64,000 nucleotides of DNA from Clostridia bacterium (lineage in GTDB: Bacteria; Bacillota; Clostridia; TANB77; CAG-508): contig JAGAKS010000017.1 of assembly GCA_017625465.1 (NCBI GenBank), positions 1 to 64,000 on the forward strand. The letters are read 5' to 3'. The notes beneath the pieces were generated by a model. That model had not been told where the DNA came from, ran no database searches, and saw only the letters and a program-made list of their open reading frames with translations. Shown here piece by piece: positions 16,212 through 25,710 of this stretch. Numbering within the stretch: the stretch's first letter is position 1; the number at the start of each line of letters is the position of its first letter. The position numbers and the translations under genes are program-made.

Positions 16212-17165
16212 TTAGCCTTTCTCTTCTAATAAATTAACAATATCTTCAAATGTTTCTCTTGCATAAGAAACATTTTTATTTTCAATATGTGTCATCCAGA
16301 TATGAATAGCTTTTTCTTTTTCTCTTAAATCAATATTTACACCTTCAGCCTTAGCTCTTTTCATAAATTCATGTACATCTGGATTTAGCATATCATAAGT
16401 ACCTGTATAAATAGTAATATTTTCAAGTTTATCTACTGGTCCTAATATTGGGTTTACTAAGTAACTTTCCATACCATCACTACCAGCATATTTTTTACCA
16501 GATACAATTAACGCTTCTTTTAAAAGAACTGGATCTACTTTCTCTTTTTCTTCAATAGCTGGATTAGTCATTCTAACATCTAACCATGGTGATAATAAAA
16601 TGGTTTTGTATGGCATAATTCCATTTTCTTCACCTGTTTTTTGTAATAAGCCTAAGGCAATTCCGCCACCTGCTGAATCCCCCATTAAAATTACTTTATC
16701 TTTTCCTAATTTTAATATCATATCTTCATATAAAGGCTTTATCATGTCAAATACTTCTTTATATGTATTTTTAGGTGTTAAAGGATAATCTGGAAGCACT
16801 AATATCATACCAGTTCTATCAACAATTTCTTCAAGAAATTGCCAGTGCTTGTAACTTGCCTCCATAACATAAGCTCCACCATGTAAATACAAAATGTATT
16901 TATCACTCTTATTACTATTTTTCTTAGACGTTATTACAAAAACTTTTCTGTTTTTAAATTTTTCTTCTATAACATTATATTGTATCTTAGTACTAATAGG
17001 CGCCATTGCTTGAATATCCATAATAAAAAATGGTAGAATTAATAATACAGACATTACAATTAATAAAGCTAAATAAATTTTTAAAAATTCTACATTTATC
17101 AAAAATAAAATAAACATTATTATAAAAACTGCTATAGCGCTTAAAAACATATATCTTTTCTTCAT
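16212..17165 (-). CDS. Membrane-anchored alpha/beta hydrolase (HSL-type esterase)
   Basis: A 317-residue esterase of the hormone-sensitive-lipase branch. Two N-terminal hydrophobic segments (about 5-25 and 28-50) anchor it. The catalytic domain shows the oxyanion motif HGGAYV (about 94), the nucleophile elbow GDSAGGG (about 162), an acid in TGTYDML and the histidine in AIHIWM. All catalytic residues are present. It is first in a three-gene operon with an acyltransferase and a membrane protein, which suggests acyl transfer and removal on one cell-envelope molecule. GGAG lies before the ATG. Confidence 0.85.
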   Translation of the reverse strand: MKKRYMFLSAIAVFIIMFILFLINVEFLKIYLALLIVMSVLLILPFFIMDIQAMAPISTKIQYNVIEEKFKNRKVFVITSKKNSNKSDKYILYLHGGAYVMEASYKHWQFLEEIVDRTGMILVLPDYPLTPKNTYKEVFDMIKPLYEDMILKLGKDKVILMGDSAGGGIALGLLQKTGEENGIMPYKTILLSPWLDVRMTNPAIEEKEKVDPVLLKEALIVSGKKYAGSDGMESYLVNPILGPVDKLENITIYTGTYDMLNPDVHEFMKRAKAEGVNIDLREKEKAIHIWMTHIENKNVSYARETFEDIVNLLEEKG

Positions 17166-17237
17166 ATTTTCTCCATTCTTTCCTTAATATAATATCAAAA
17201 AAAGTTTTTATTGTATATAGAATTTTTATTTTTTGTA

Positions 17238-17266
17238 TTGTATTTATAAATTTAAAATGATATAAT
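17238..17266 (+). promoter_or_regulatory. Promoter of the dnaD-dnaC operon
   Basis: TTGTAT at 17238-17243, 17-bp spacer, perfect TATAAT at 17261-17266. A weaker divergent promoter for the esterase operon lies to its left. Confidence 0.65.
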
Positions 17267-17316
17267 TTCGATACTGTACTAAAGATAAATAATTTTTTAT
17301 AAAAGGGGTTTTGCAT

Positions 17317-18276
17317 ATGAAATTAGATCGTAGTGATAAATCTCTATTATTTTCTTGTACAGAGATTCCAGATGTATTTTTTACAGAACACATGCCTTCA
17401 ATGGATGGTAACTATTTGAAGGTTTATTTGTATATTCTTTTTCTTTCAAAACATAACAATAATGTACAAATAACTGATTTATCTAAAAGATTAGGGCTTC
17501 AATACCCTGATGTTACTGATGCTCTAAAATATTTAGAAGAGCAAAATCTTATTATAAAATTGCCTGATGGCTATTCTATTACAAATATCCAAGAATTAGA
17601 ACTTACTAAACTATATTCTCCAAAAGTATCTTCTTCTCCAGAAGATCTTGAGAGAAATAGTAAAAATCAATATAGAAATAAAGCAATTGAAAATATAAAT
17701 TCATTATTTTATCAAGGTGTTATGCCCCCATCTATGTATGAATATATAGATCTTTGGTTTAAGAAATTTGGATTTGATGAAGAAGTTATGCTTGCACTTT
17801 TCAACTATTGCTCAGAACGCAGAGCTTTGCATCATGCATACATAGAAAAAGTTGGCGAAGCTTGGGCTTCACACAATATTAAAAATTTTAATGACTTAGA
17901 AGCTTATGAATTAAAACAAGATAAATTGAATACTATTATTAAAGAAATTTCTGATAAATTACGCCTTTCTAACAAACTTACTTCTTTTGATGAAGACCTT
18001 GTTGTAAAATGGGTAAATGATTATAAATATGATATGTCTATAATTGAACTTGCTTTAAAGAAAGCATCTTCTATGAAAAACGTTAACTTTAATTATTTTG
18101 ATACTATTCTTACTGATTGGCATGAAAAAGGCTTAAATACAGTAGAAGATATTTTAGAATATCAACAATCTAGAAAAGATCAAACTAAGAAAATTAAAGA
18201 AATCGAGAGAAAGATACCAGAATTTAGTTACACTCAAAGCACTTTTGACAATCTGGAATCTTTATATGATAACTAA
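17317..18276 (+). CDS. dnaD: DnaD-domain replication initiation protein
   Basis: A 319-residue relative of DnaD/DnaB of Firmicutes, which help load the replicative helicase during primosome assembly. The start is ATG at 17317 with AAAAGGGG 8 nt upstream. An N-terminal winged-helix region (about 30-95, ITDLSKRLGLQYPDVTDALKYLEEQNLII) is followed by two DnaD-type helical domains (about 130-200 and 215-285); the second ends in FNYFDTILTDWHEKGLNT, close to the usual YxxxIL..W motif. It lies 11 nt before the helicase-loader gene, as in many Clostridia. Confidence 0.9.
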   Translation: MKLDRSDKSLLFSCTEIPDVFFTEHMPSMDGNYLKVYLYILFLSKHNNNVQITDLSKRLGLQYPDVTDALKYLEEQNLIIKLPDGYSITNIQELELTKLYSPKVSSSPEDLERNSKNQYRNKAIENINSLFYQGVMPPSMYEYIDLWFKKFGFDEEVMLALFNYCSERRALHHAYIEKVGEAWASHNIKNFNDLEAYELKQDKLNTIIKEISDKLRLSNKLTSFDEDLVVKWVNDYKYDMSIIELALKKASSMKNVNFNYFDTILTDWHEKGLNTVEDILEYQQSRKDQTKKIKEIERKIPEFSYTQSTFDNLESLYDN

Positions 18277-18287
18277 TGGAGGTTTAA

Positions 18288-19313
18288 ATGGAACAATCAC
18301 TGCTAAAACAGATTTTACATGAATATGATAAAAAAAGAACTTTAGCTAATATAAAAGCTGAAAAATGTAAACAAGAACTTTTAGCAGTAAATCCTCGTTT
18401 AGCAGAAATTGAAGATGAATTATCTAAAATTTCTATACAAACAGCTAAAGCCATTTTAATATCTAACGAAAGCGAAAAAGAAAAATTAATTTCAGACTTA
18501 AAAAAGAAAACTAATGCACTTATGAAAGAAAAATCCGCTTTTTTAAAAAATCTATCTAAGAATTCTGGGTTCCTTAATCCACAATTTGAGTGCAAAATGT
18601 GCAAAGATACCGGTTATGTTATGAGAGATGGCAAATCTACAATGTGTACTTGTTTAAAACAACACATTTACAATGTTGCTTATAACAAATCTAATATGGG
18701 AAATTTAGAAAGAGAAAATTTTGATACATTTGACCTTAGATATTTTTCAGACAAGACAAATCCAGAATTATACAAATCTGAAATTTCACCTAGACAAAAT
18801 ATAAATTTAATTAGAGAAAAAGCCGAAAATTTCATTCATAATTTTGACGATCCTAACGAAAAGAATTTGCTTTTTGTTGGAAACACAGGTCTTGGAAAAA
18901 CTTTTCTTACAAACTGCATTGCTAATGAGCTTTTAAAACAAGGAAAAACTGTTTTGTACCAAACAGCTCCTGTAATGCTTAGTGAAATAATTGATGCTAA
19001 ATTTGGTAGAGAACACTCTAATATAGATTTATTAGAAAATATATTAAATGTCGATTTATTAATAATAGATGATTTAGGCACAGAAACAGTAAATAATTAT
19101 AAAATTGAAGAATTATTTACTATTATAAATACTAGACTTCTAAACCAAAATCATCATATTACAAAAACTATTATATCTACAAATCTTACTGCTGAAGAAA
19201 TTTTTAAAACTTATACTAGTCGTATTGGTTCAAGATTGGCTGGGTCTTATAGATTTTTACGTTTCTTCGGAGAAGATTTAAGAATGAAAAAATCAAAAAA
19301 GAATCAAGATTAA
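18288..19313 (+). CDS. dnaC: DnaC/DnaI-type helicase loader ATPase
   Basis: A 341-residue AAA+ ATPase that loads the DnaB-type helicase. The N-terminal helical region is followed by a zinc-binding cysteine set (CKMCKDTGYV...CTC, about residues 104-122), Walker A GNTGLGKT (about 198), Walker B LLIIDDLGTE (about 262) and sensor/arginine-finger motifs (IISTNLT, SRIGSRL). The zinc knot and the ATPase order match DnaI/DnaC of Clostridia. It is the second gene of an operon with dnaD and ends at a bidirectional terminator. Confidence 0.92.
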   Translation: MEQSLLKQILHEYDKKRTLANIKAEKCKQELLAVNPRLAEIEDELSKISIQTAKAILISNESEKEKLISDLKKKTNALMKEKSAFLKNLSKNSGFLNPQFECKMCKDTGYVMRDGKSTMCTCLKQHIYNVAYNKSNMGNLERENFDTFDLRYFSDKTNPELYKSEISPRQNINLIREKAENFIHNFDDPNEKNLLFVGNTGLGKTFLTNCIANELLKQGKTVLYQTAPVMLSEIIDAKFGREHSNIDLLENILNVDLLIIDDLGTETVNNYKIEELFTIINTRLLNQNHHITKTIISTNLTAEEIFKTYTSRIGSRLAGSYRFLRFFGEDLRMKKSKKNQD

Positions 19314-19318
19314 AAATT

Positions 19319-19344
19319 AAGAAAGAGCCATAAGGCTCTTTCTT
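19319..19344. terminator. Bidirectional terminator between dnaC and histidine kinase genes
   Basis: AAGAAAGAGCC pairs perfectly with GGCTCTTTCTT around an ATAA loop. The two flanking genes converge here. Confidence 0.8.
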
Positions 19345-21538
19345 ATGCTATATTAAATTCAATTTCAACTTTAAATAAATCTCCATCAATCTTACAACTT
19401 AATGTTCCTTTTTGAAGCTCGGTTAAACTTTTAGCTATAGATAATCCAAGTCCACTTCCTTCTGTTGTTCTAGATTTATCTCCTCTTACAAATCGTTGCA
19501 TTAGCTCCTCTTCTGTAATATTCAATCTTTCCTTTGAAATATTTTTAAATGTTATATTAATTTTATTATCTTTAATAAACGTATCTATGTATACTCTTGA
19601 ACTATCTAATGCATATTTTGAAATATTTCCAAATAAATTATCAATTACTCTATATAAATATCTACTATCCGCTTTTATTTTTATATCTTCTTTTGGTAAG
19701 TTTGAAATTACTTCTAATTTCTTTTCTTCAAATTTATCTTTATATTCTCCAAGCAATTGATTTAAAAGTTCTATAATTCCAATATTTTCAAAGTTTAAAC
19801 TTACATTTCCAGAAGATGCTTTAGATGCTTCAACTAAGTCTTCTGTAAGTTTCTTCAATCTTTGTGATTTGTTATCTAAAATTTCTATATATTCTTTTAC
19901 TTTTTCATTTTCTACATTTTCTTTTTTGATTAAATCTACATAGTTAATAATTGATGTAAGTGGTGTTTTTATATCATGAGAAACGTTTGTAATAAGCTCT
20001 GTCTTTAGTCTTTCAGATTTCAAGCTTTCTTGTACTGCATTTTCAAATCCATTTGAAATATCATTTATATAAGTAATGCTTTTTTCAAATTCTTGAGTGA
20101 AGTCTTCTGCATTTAATACAACTTTCTCACCTTCATAAATTTTTTTCAAAGAAGCTTCTAACTTTTTAAAACTATTTAATCTAAGAATTACTTGATATAT
20201 TGCATAAAAGAATACTGCTAAATCAATTATAGCTCCGATTGGTCCTAATACTCCTAGTAAAATTACTGCTACTATAATATAAGCACAAATTATTACTATT
20301 AATTTTTTAGTTAAATTCGTATTTTCATTGAAAGCTTTCTTTATGCTTCTTAGTTTGTTTCTAAATTTTTTAAATAAATCTATAATTCTTTTAATACTTT
20401 TTTTACATAAAGACCATGACCATTTTAATATTTTACCACATATGCTAGTATCTAAAAATTGCTTTGCTTTTATTCTCTTGATAATTGTAACACCAGTTAC
20501 TTCTGCTAAAATCATATTTACTATATAAAATGTACTTAATAATATACATCTTATATCCATATTTAAATTTGGAAAAGAAATTCCTTCAAATATGATATAT
20601 GTTGAACCAATTAAGATTATTAGAAATATACCAATAATTATCTCTAATGGCACTTTATCAAAATCTGTTATTTCAATTTCTTCTTTTCCTTTAACATGTC
20701 CTATTGCATTTATTAAATATATAGTCATTATCAAAATAAGTATTGCTGAAATTGGAAAACTTATACTTATTAAAGTATGATATGGTTTTAATGTATTCAT
20801 AGTATTAATAACCATACTAATTTCAGATGATTTGTCTAAGTTTTTATTAAAAGAGCTATAAAAAGTAAAGTCTTCAATTTTAGCTGTATGATATTCAACT
20901 TTATTCATATCTGTATTTGCCATACTATTAGTATTTTCTAAAACTTCTTCTCCATTAACCAACTCTACTTCTTCAGTAGTTTCTTCTATAACCAAATCAT
21001 CTTCTGAATATATATTTACAACTTCTTTAACCTTGTTATCGTTTGTATAATATGTTATTTCATCATATTTAAGATATTCATCTATATCCTCTGTAAAATT
21101 TTCCAAATTAGAAGAATATTGATTATTTTCATAACATAAATTATTGCCTTTATCTTCTAAAACAACATTCTTTATTTCTTCTAATGTATCAGTATTTTCT
21201 GAAAATTTTACGTTTGTTAATACTTTATTTCCATAAATTACAACAACATCCATAAAATCTTTCATATCATACATATTATTCCAATCTGTATAATATATTG
21301 TTCTCTCTCCATCTTGAACTGTTATGTAATGACTTTGTGCAAAAATTAATTCATGCATATAATCTCTAATTCTATTCATATATGAAGATTTAAACATATC
21401 ACTATTAAAAAATTCTTGCTCACTACCATAATTTCCTTCATTTATCAAATACATATAACAACTTGATAAAATAAAAACAGCAATAAGAATAGGCATTAAC
21501 ACATAACAAATTCCTCTTAGTACTTTACTATTTTTCAT
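19343..21538 (-). CDS. Multi-pass sensor histidine kinase
   Basis: A 731-residue kinase. One N-terminal membrane helix (about 10-32) is followed by a large extracytoplasmic sensor region (about 35-245), then several membrane helices (about 250-352 and 412-462). The cytoplasmic part has a HAMP-like/coiled segment, HisKA with the phospho-acceptor NVSHDIKTPLTS (about residue 525), N-box NLFGNISKYA, and G-boxes GSGLGLSIAK. It is downstream of its response regulator with a 16-nt gap and its own GAGGGG ribosome-binding site. The sensed signal is unknown; the topology resembles large clostridial cell-envelope sensors. Confidence 0.9.
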   Translation of the reverse strand: MKNSKVLRGICYVLMPILIAVFILSSCYMYLINEGNYGSEQEFFNSDMFKSSYMNRIRDYMHELIFAQSHYITVQDGERTIYYTDWNNMYDMKDFMDVVVIYGNKVLTNVKFSENTDTLEEIKNVVLEDKGNNLCYENNQYSSNLENFTEDIDEYLKYDEITYYTNDNKVKEVVNIYSEDDLVIEETTEEVELVNGEEVLENTNSMANTDMNKVEYHTAKIEDFTFYSSFNKNLDKSSEISMVINTMNTLKPYHTLISISFPISAILILIMTIYLINAIGHVKGKEEIEITDFDKVPLEIIIGIFLIILIGSTYIIFEGISFPNLNMDIRCILLSTFYIVNMILAEVTGVTIIKRIKAKQFLDTSICGKILKWSWSLCKKSIKRIIDLFKKFRNKLRSIKKAFNENTNLTKKLIVIICAYIIVAVILLGVLGPIGAIIDLAVFFYAIYQVILRLNSFKKLEASLKKIYEGEKVVLNAEDFTQEFEKSITYINDISNGFENAVQESLKSERLKTELITNVSHDIKTPLTSIINYVDLIKKENVENEKVKEYIEILDNKSQRLKKLTEDLVEASKASSGNVSLNFENIGIIELLNQLLGEYKDKFEEKKLEVISNLPKEDIKIKADSRYLYRVIDNLFGNISKYALDSSRVYIDTFIKDNKINITFKNISKERLNITEEELMQRFVRGDKSRTTEGSGLGLSIAKSLTELQKGTLSCKIDGDLFKVEIEFNIA

Positions 21539-21554
21539 AATAATCCCCTCTCTT

Positions 21555-22253
21555 TTAATCTATTTTTTCTATTTTATACCCTATTCCCCAAATTACTTTT
21601 AAATATCTTGGTTCTTTGGGATTAATTTCAATTTTTTCCCTAATATGTCTTATATGTACTGCAATAATATTTTCTGCTGCATACGCTTCATCTTTCCATA
21701 CATTTTCATATATTTGATTTATTGAAAATACTGTACCTTTATTCTTTAATAAAAATAATAAAATATTATATTCAGTTGGTGTAAGCTTTACTTCTTTTCC
21801 CTCAACAATAACTTTTTTTAAAGTATCGTCTATTAATAAATCTCCACTTTTATAAGTTTTTGAACCCTCTTTTACTTCAATAGCTCCAAGTTTTGTATAT
21901 CTTCTTATGCAGGAATTTACTCTTGCAATTAACTCCATTGGATTAAAAGGTTTTGTAACATAATCATCTGCACCTAAATCTAAACCTATTATCTTGTCGC
22001 TATCTTCTGACTTTGCAGAAAGCATTAACACTGGAAGTGTATATTCTTTTCTTATTTCCTCTAATGTTTCAATACCATCTTTTTCGGGCATCATGATATC
22101 TAAAATTACAAGATGTATTTCATTGTTTTTGATAATATTTAAAGCTTCATTCCCATTATACGCTTTAAATATTTTATAATTTTCTTTGCTTAAATAGATA
22201 TCAATCGCTTTTACAATTTCTTTATCATCATCACAAACTAAAATATTATACAT
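21555..22253 (-). CDS. OmpR/PhoB-family response regulator
   Basis: A 232-residue regulator. The receiver domain has the acidic pair CDDD (residues 7-10), the phospho-acceptor Asp in VILDIMMPEKDG, Thr/Ser switch MLSAK and VTKPFNP. The C-terminal winged helix has LTPTEYNILLFLLKNKG and the recognition part HIRHIREKIE. It is the first gene of a two-gene operon with the kinase. Three copies of TTATTAAGAA spaced 22 and 11 bp lie just upstream (22304-22346), which suggests self-regulation. Confidence 0.93.
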   Translation of the reverse strand: MYNILVCDDDKEIVKAIDIYLSKENYKIFKAYNGNEALNIIKNNEIHLVILDIMMPEKDGIETLEEIRKEYTLPVLMLSAKSEDSDKIIGLDLGADDYVTKPFNPMELIARVNSCIRRYTKLGAIEVKEGSKTYKSGDLLIDDTLKKVIVEGKEVKLTPTEYNILLFLLKNKGTVFSINQIYENVWKDEAYAAENIIAVHIRHIREKIEINPKEPRYLKVIWGIGYKIEKID

Positions 22254-22303
22254 ATAAAAAATCCTTTCTTATCATTTTTCTATATTTTTATATTAACACA
22301 TCT

Positions 22304-22346
22304 TTATTAAGAAAAAATAGAGGAATTATTAAGAATTTATTAAGAA
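22304..22346 (-). promoter_or_regulatory. Direct-repeat operator for the response regulator
   Basis: TTATTAAGAA occurs exactly at 22304-22313, 22326-22335 and 22337-22346. The 11- and 22-bp spacings place all copies on one face of the helix, the pattern bound by OmpR/PhoB-family dimers. They lie 50-93 bp upstream of the regulator's start. Confidence 0.55.
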
Positions 22347-22351
22347 GCAAA

Positions 22352-22376
22352 AAGAGCTTAGAAATTCTAAGCTCTT
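22352..22376 (-). terminator. Terminator of gyrA
   Basis: AAGAGCTTAG and CTAAGCTCTT pair around a 5-nt loop; on the minus strand TTTTTGCTTC follows. Confidence 0.75.
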
Positions 22377-22388
22377 CTTTTGTTTATA

Positions 22389-24821
22389 TTATTCTTCCTC
22401 TTCTGGCTCAACAGTTTCAATGCTTACAACTTTACCATCATTTGTTCTCATTAATGTAACACCTTGTGTTGCTCTACCTAAAACGCTTATTTCATCTACA
22501 TTAAGTCTAATAATTGTACCAGTGTCTGTTATTAACATTACATCTTCATTACCACTAACGATTCTAATACCAACAATATCACCAGTTTTTGGAGTAACTT
22601 TATATGTAATAACTCCTCTTCCGCCTCTATTTTGAACTCTGTATTCATCAAGTTCTGTTCTCTTACCAAATCCGTTTTCAGTAATTGCAAGTAAAGTAGC
22701 TTTTCCGCCAGTAATAATTGGTTCCATTCCAATTACACAGTCATCATCGTCAATTCTCATTCCGATAACACCTTGTGTAACTCTTCCTACTGGTCTAACA
22801 TCTTTTTCATCAAATGTAATACTCATACCTTTTTTAGTAACTAATACTACATTATCTTCACCATCTGTTAATCTAACATCTACAAGTGAATCGCCTTCTT
22901 TTAATGTTATTCCAAGTAAACCTGTTTTTCTAGCTGAATCATATTCTTTAAGTGGTGTTTTCTTAATTAAACCGTTCTTTGTTGCCATTAAAATATATTT
23001 ACCTTCTGCAAAATTTTGAATTGGTATAATTGCAGAAATTTTTTCTCCACCTTCAAGATTTAATAGATTTACAATTGCTGTTCCTTTAGCAGTTCTTCCT
23101 GCTTCTGGAATTTCAAATCCACGAAGTCTGTACATTTTTCCTAAATTACTAAAGAATAAAATTGTATCATGTGAAGAAGCTGTAAATATGTCTTTAACAA
23201 AATCTTCTTCCCTTGTTGCCATACCTGTTATTCCTTTTCCACCACGTCTTTGACTCTTATAAGTGTCTACTGGCATTCTCTTAATATATCCAAAGTGTGA
23301 TAAAGTGATAACAACTTGTTCTTCTTTTATTAAATCTTCTTCATTAAATTCGCCTTCTGCTGCACAAATTTTAGTTAATCTTTCATCACCAAATTTGTCT
23401 TTAATTTCAAGTAATTCATCTTTTATAATATCATATACTAAAGTTTCACTAGCTAAAACTTCTTTATAATATGCAATTAATTTCATAATTTCATTATATT
23501 CTTCTTCTAGTTTTTCTCTTTGTAAACCTGATAATCTCTTAAGTTGCATATCTAAGATAGCTTGTGCTTGTATATCTGATAAACCAAATCTTTTTATTAA
23601 TCTTTCTTTTGCATCATCATAAGCTGAACGAATAATATTAATTATTTCATCAATATTATCAATTGCTATTTTTAAACCTTCTAATATATGAGCTCTTGCT
23701 TCAGCTTTTTCTAATTCAAATTTTGTTCTTCTAAAAATTACTTCTTTTCTATGGTCTATAAATACATCTAAACATTCTCTTAATGTTAATATTTTTGGTT
23801 CTCCATTAACTAATGCAAGTGTTATAATACCAAAAGTATCTTGTAATTGTGTATGTTTATATAATTGATTTAATATAACTTGAGGTCTAGCATCTCTCTT
23901 AAGTTCAATAACAATTCTGACTTTTTCTTCTCTATCAGATTCATCTCTAATATCTGAAATACCTTCAATTTTTTTGTCTTTAGCTAAATTTGCTATTGTT
24001 TCTATAAGTTTAGCTTTATTTACTTGATATGGAAGTGAATGAACAACAATTCTTTGTCTATTTCCAGACATTTCTTCTATTTCACTTTCACCTCTGATTG
24101 TGATTTTTCCTCTACCTGTTGTATATGCCTCTTTTATACCTTCTCTACCTAAAATCATTGCTCCAGTAGGAAAATCTGGACCTTTAACAATTTTCATTAA
24201 ATCATCAATTGAAATATCTGGCTCTTCAATAACTTTTATAATTCCATTTATAACTTCTGTTAAATTGTGTGGTGGTATATTTGTTGCCATACCAACAGCA
24301 ATACCTGATGAACCATTGATAAGTAATGTTGGTATTTTAGTTGGAAGAACTGTTGGTTCTTGAAGTCTGTCATCATAGTTTGGCATAAAATCAACTGTAT
24401 TTTTATCTATATCTACTAGCATTTGTTCAGCAATTTTGTCCATTCTAGATTCTGTGTACCTCATAGCTGCAGCTGGATCTCCATCTATTGATCCAAAGTT
24501 ACCGTGTCCATCAATTAATGTATATCTCATTGAAAAATCTTGTGCTAATCTAACCATAGCATCATAAACAGAAGCATCACCATGTGGATGATATCTACCT
24601 AGAACAGAACCTACTGTGTTAGCGCATTTTCTGTATGGCTTGTCTGATGATATACCATCTTCATGCATAGAATATAAGATTCTTCTGTGAACTGGTTTTA
24701 AACCATCTCTTGCATCTGGTAAAGCTCTTGATACAATAACACTCATAGCATAATCTATGTATGCTGTTTTCATCTCAGCTTCAATACTACGCTCAATGAT
24801 TTTTTCTTCTTGTCTCTCCAT
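22389..24821 (-). CDS. gyrA: DNA gyrase subunit A
   Basis: The 810-residue breakage-reunion subunit of gyrase. Seen in order: [15 protein letters not shown], the quinolone-resistance region [12 protein letters not shown], the catalytic tyrosine in [10 protein letters not shown], a coiled-coil arm and a C-terminal six-bladed beta-pinwheel with a GyrA-box (QRRGGKG). At the positions of E. coli Ser83-Ala84 it has Ala-Ser. The subunit is complete. It is separated from gyrB by a 4.2-kb T4SS block, whereas the two genes are usually adjacent in Firmicutes. A terminator follows. Confidence 0.98.
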   Translation of the reverse strand: MERQEEKIIERSIEAEMKTAYIDYAMSVIVSRALPDARDGLKPVHRRILYSMHEDGISSDKPYRKCANTVGSVLGRYHPHGDASVYDAMVRLAQDFSMRYTLIDGHGNFGSIDGDPAAAMRYTESRMDKIAEQMLVDIDKNTVDFMPNYDDRLQEPTVLPTKIPTLLINGSSGIAVGMATNIPPHNLTEVINGIIKVIEEPDISIDDLMKIVKGPDFPTGAMILGREGIKEAYTTGRGKITIRGESEIEEMSGNRQRIVVHSLPYQVNKAKLIETIANLAKDKKIEGISDIRDESDREEKVRIVIELKRDARPQVILNQLYKHTQLQDTFGIITLALVNGEPKILTLRECLDVFIDHRKEVIFRRTKFELEKAEARAHILEGLKIAIDNIDEIINIIRSAYDDAKERLIKRFGLSDIQAQAILDMQLKRLSGLQREKLEEEYNEIMKLIAYYKEVLASETLVYDIIKDELLEIKDKFGDERLTKICAAEGEFNEEDLIKEEQVVITLSHFGYIKRMPVDTYKSQRRGGKGITGMATREEDFVKDIFTASSHDTILFFSNLGKMYRLRGFEIPEAGRTAKGTAIVNLLNLEGGEKISAIIPIQNFAEGKYILMATKNGLIKKTPLKEYDSARKTGLLGITLKEGDSLVDVRLTDGEDNVVLVTKKGMSITFDEKDVRPVGRVTQGVIGMRIDDDDCVIGMEPIITGGKATLLAITENGFGKRTELDEYRVQNRGGRGVITYKVTPKTGDIVGIRIVSGNEDVMLITDTGTIIRLNVDEISVLGRATQGVTLMRTNDGKVVSIETVEPEEEE

Positions 24822-24983
24822 TTACTTTCCTCTTTTCTTATCCATTTTCTTCTTGTATTATATAAAAATATTGCTAAAAAATCAAGAAAAATTGGTAAAA
24901 AAGTATGCTTTTTCGCTAGTGATTTTTTATAATTTTATGCATAAAAAAATTACCTCAAAAACTAAAATTTTTATAATTTATTT

Positions 24984-25709
24984 CTAATACGTCAACTTTT
25001 CTGCTAATTGCATTTCTTCTGTTGTTATATCAAAATTTCCACCATTGTTTTTTATTAAATTTTGTAAGTTTTCTATTTTTCTTGCTTCTTTTATTGTGTT
25101 TTCTAATGGCATTGTTTCTTTTAAATATTTTTCTATGTTTTTAAAATTTTTAGTCATGCTTTCTAAGTCTTTACTATCGAAAGACTCTTTCCATTTTTCA
25201 GAATAATTTTTTATTTTTTCAATATTTTTAACTTGATTTTCTAATGTATCTTCTATTTTGTCTGCTACACTATCTAAAATACTATTTTTACCTTTCTTTA
25301 TTAAATTAGCAGTTGTTTTATTTATTAAATTTTTGTCTTCTATTTTTTCAATAGTCATATCCAATAAATCTGAAACAGTATCTATCATTCCACCTTTTTT
25401 TATTGCTATATCAACTTGATTCATATTTTCAAAATTACCAGTAACAATGCCAATAGCACTCTTTCCAAAATTTATTACAGTATTTACAGCCTCATTCAAA
25501 CCTTCTTTAAATCCATTTTCTAATATCGTATCTTTTACTTTTATTACTTCATCTTCTATTAAATCTGGTAAAACAGATTTTAACCCTATATCAACTGCAT
25601 TGTTTACAACGTTTCCTAAACTACTTTTCAAAAATTGTTCTTGTATAGATTTTAGTTCATTTTGAACATTTATATTTTTATCTTCAATTATTGTTAATTC
25701 TTCTCCCAT
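24984..25709 (-). CDS. Unknown helical protein in the T4SS block
   Basis: A 241-residue soluble, mostly alpha-helical protein rich in Lys, Glu, Asn and Ile. It has no signal peptide, no cysteine and no recognised motif; residues 85-105 (GKSAIGIVTGNF) are mildly hydrophobic but too short and polar for a clear membrane helix. It starts 1 nt before the end of the spacer behind the CpaE-like ATPase, so it is the last gene of the minus-strand T4SS operon. A substrate, chaperone or structural role for that system is only inferred from position. Confidence 0.65.
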   Translation of the reverse strand: MGEELTIIEDKNINVQNELKSIQEQFLKSSLGNVVNNAVDIGLKSVLPDLIEDEVIKVKDTILENGFKEGLNEAVNTVINFGKSAIGIVTGNFENMNQVDIAIKKGGMIDTVSDLLDMTIEKIEDKNLINKTTANLIKKGKNSILDSVADKIEDTLENQVKNIEKIKNYSEKWKESFDSKDLESMTKNFKNIEKYLKETMPLENTIKEARKIENLQNLIKNNGGNFDITTEEMQLAEKLTY

Positions 25710-25710
25710 T

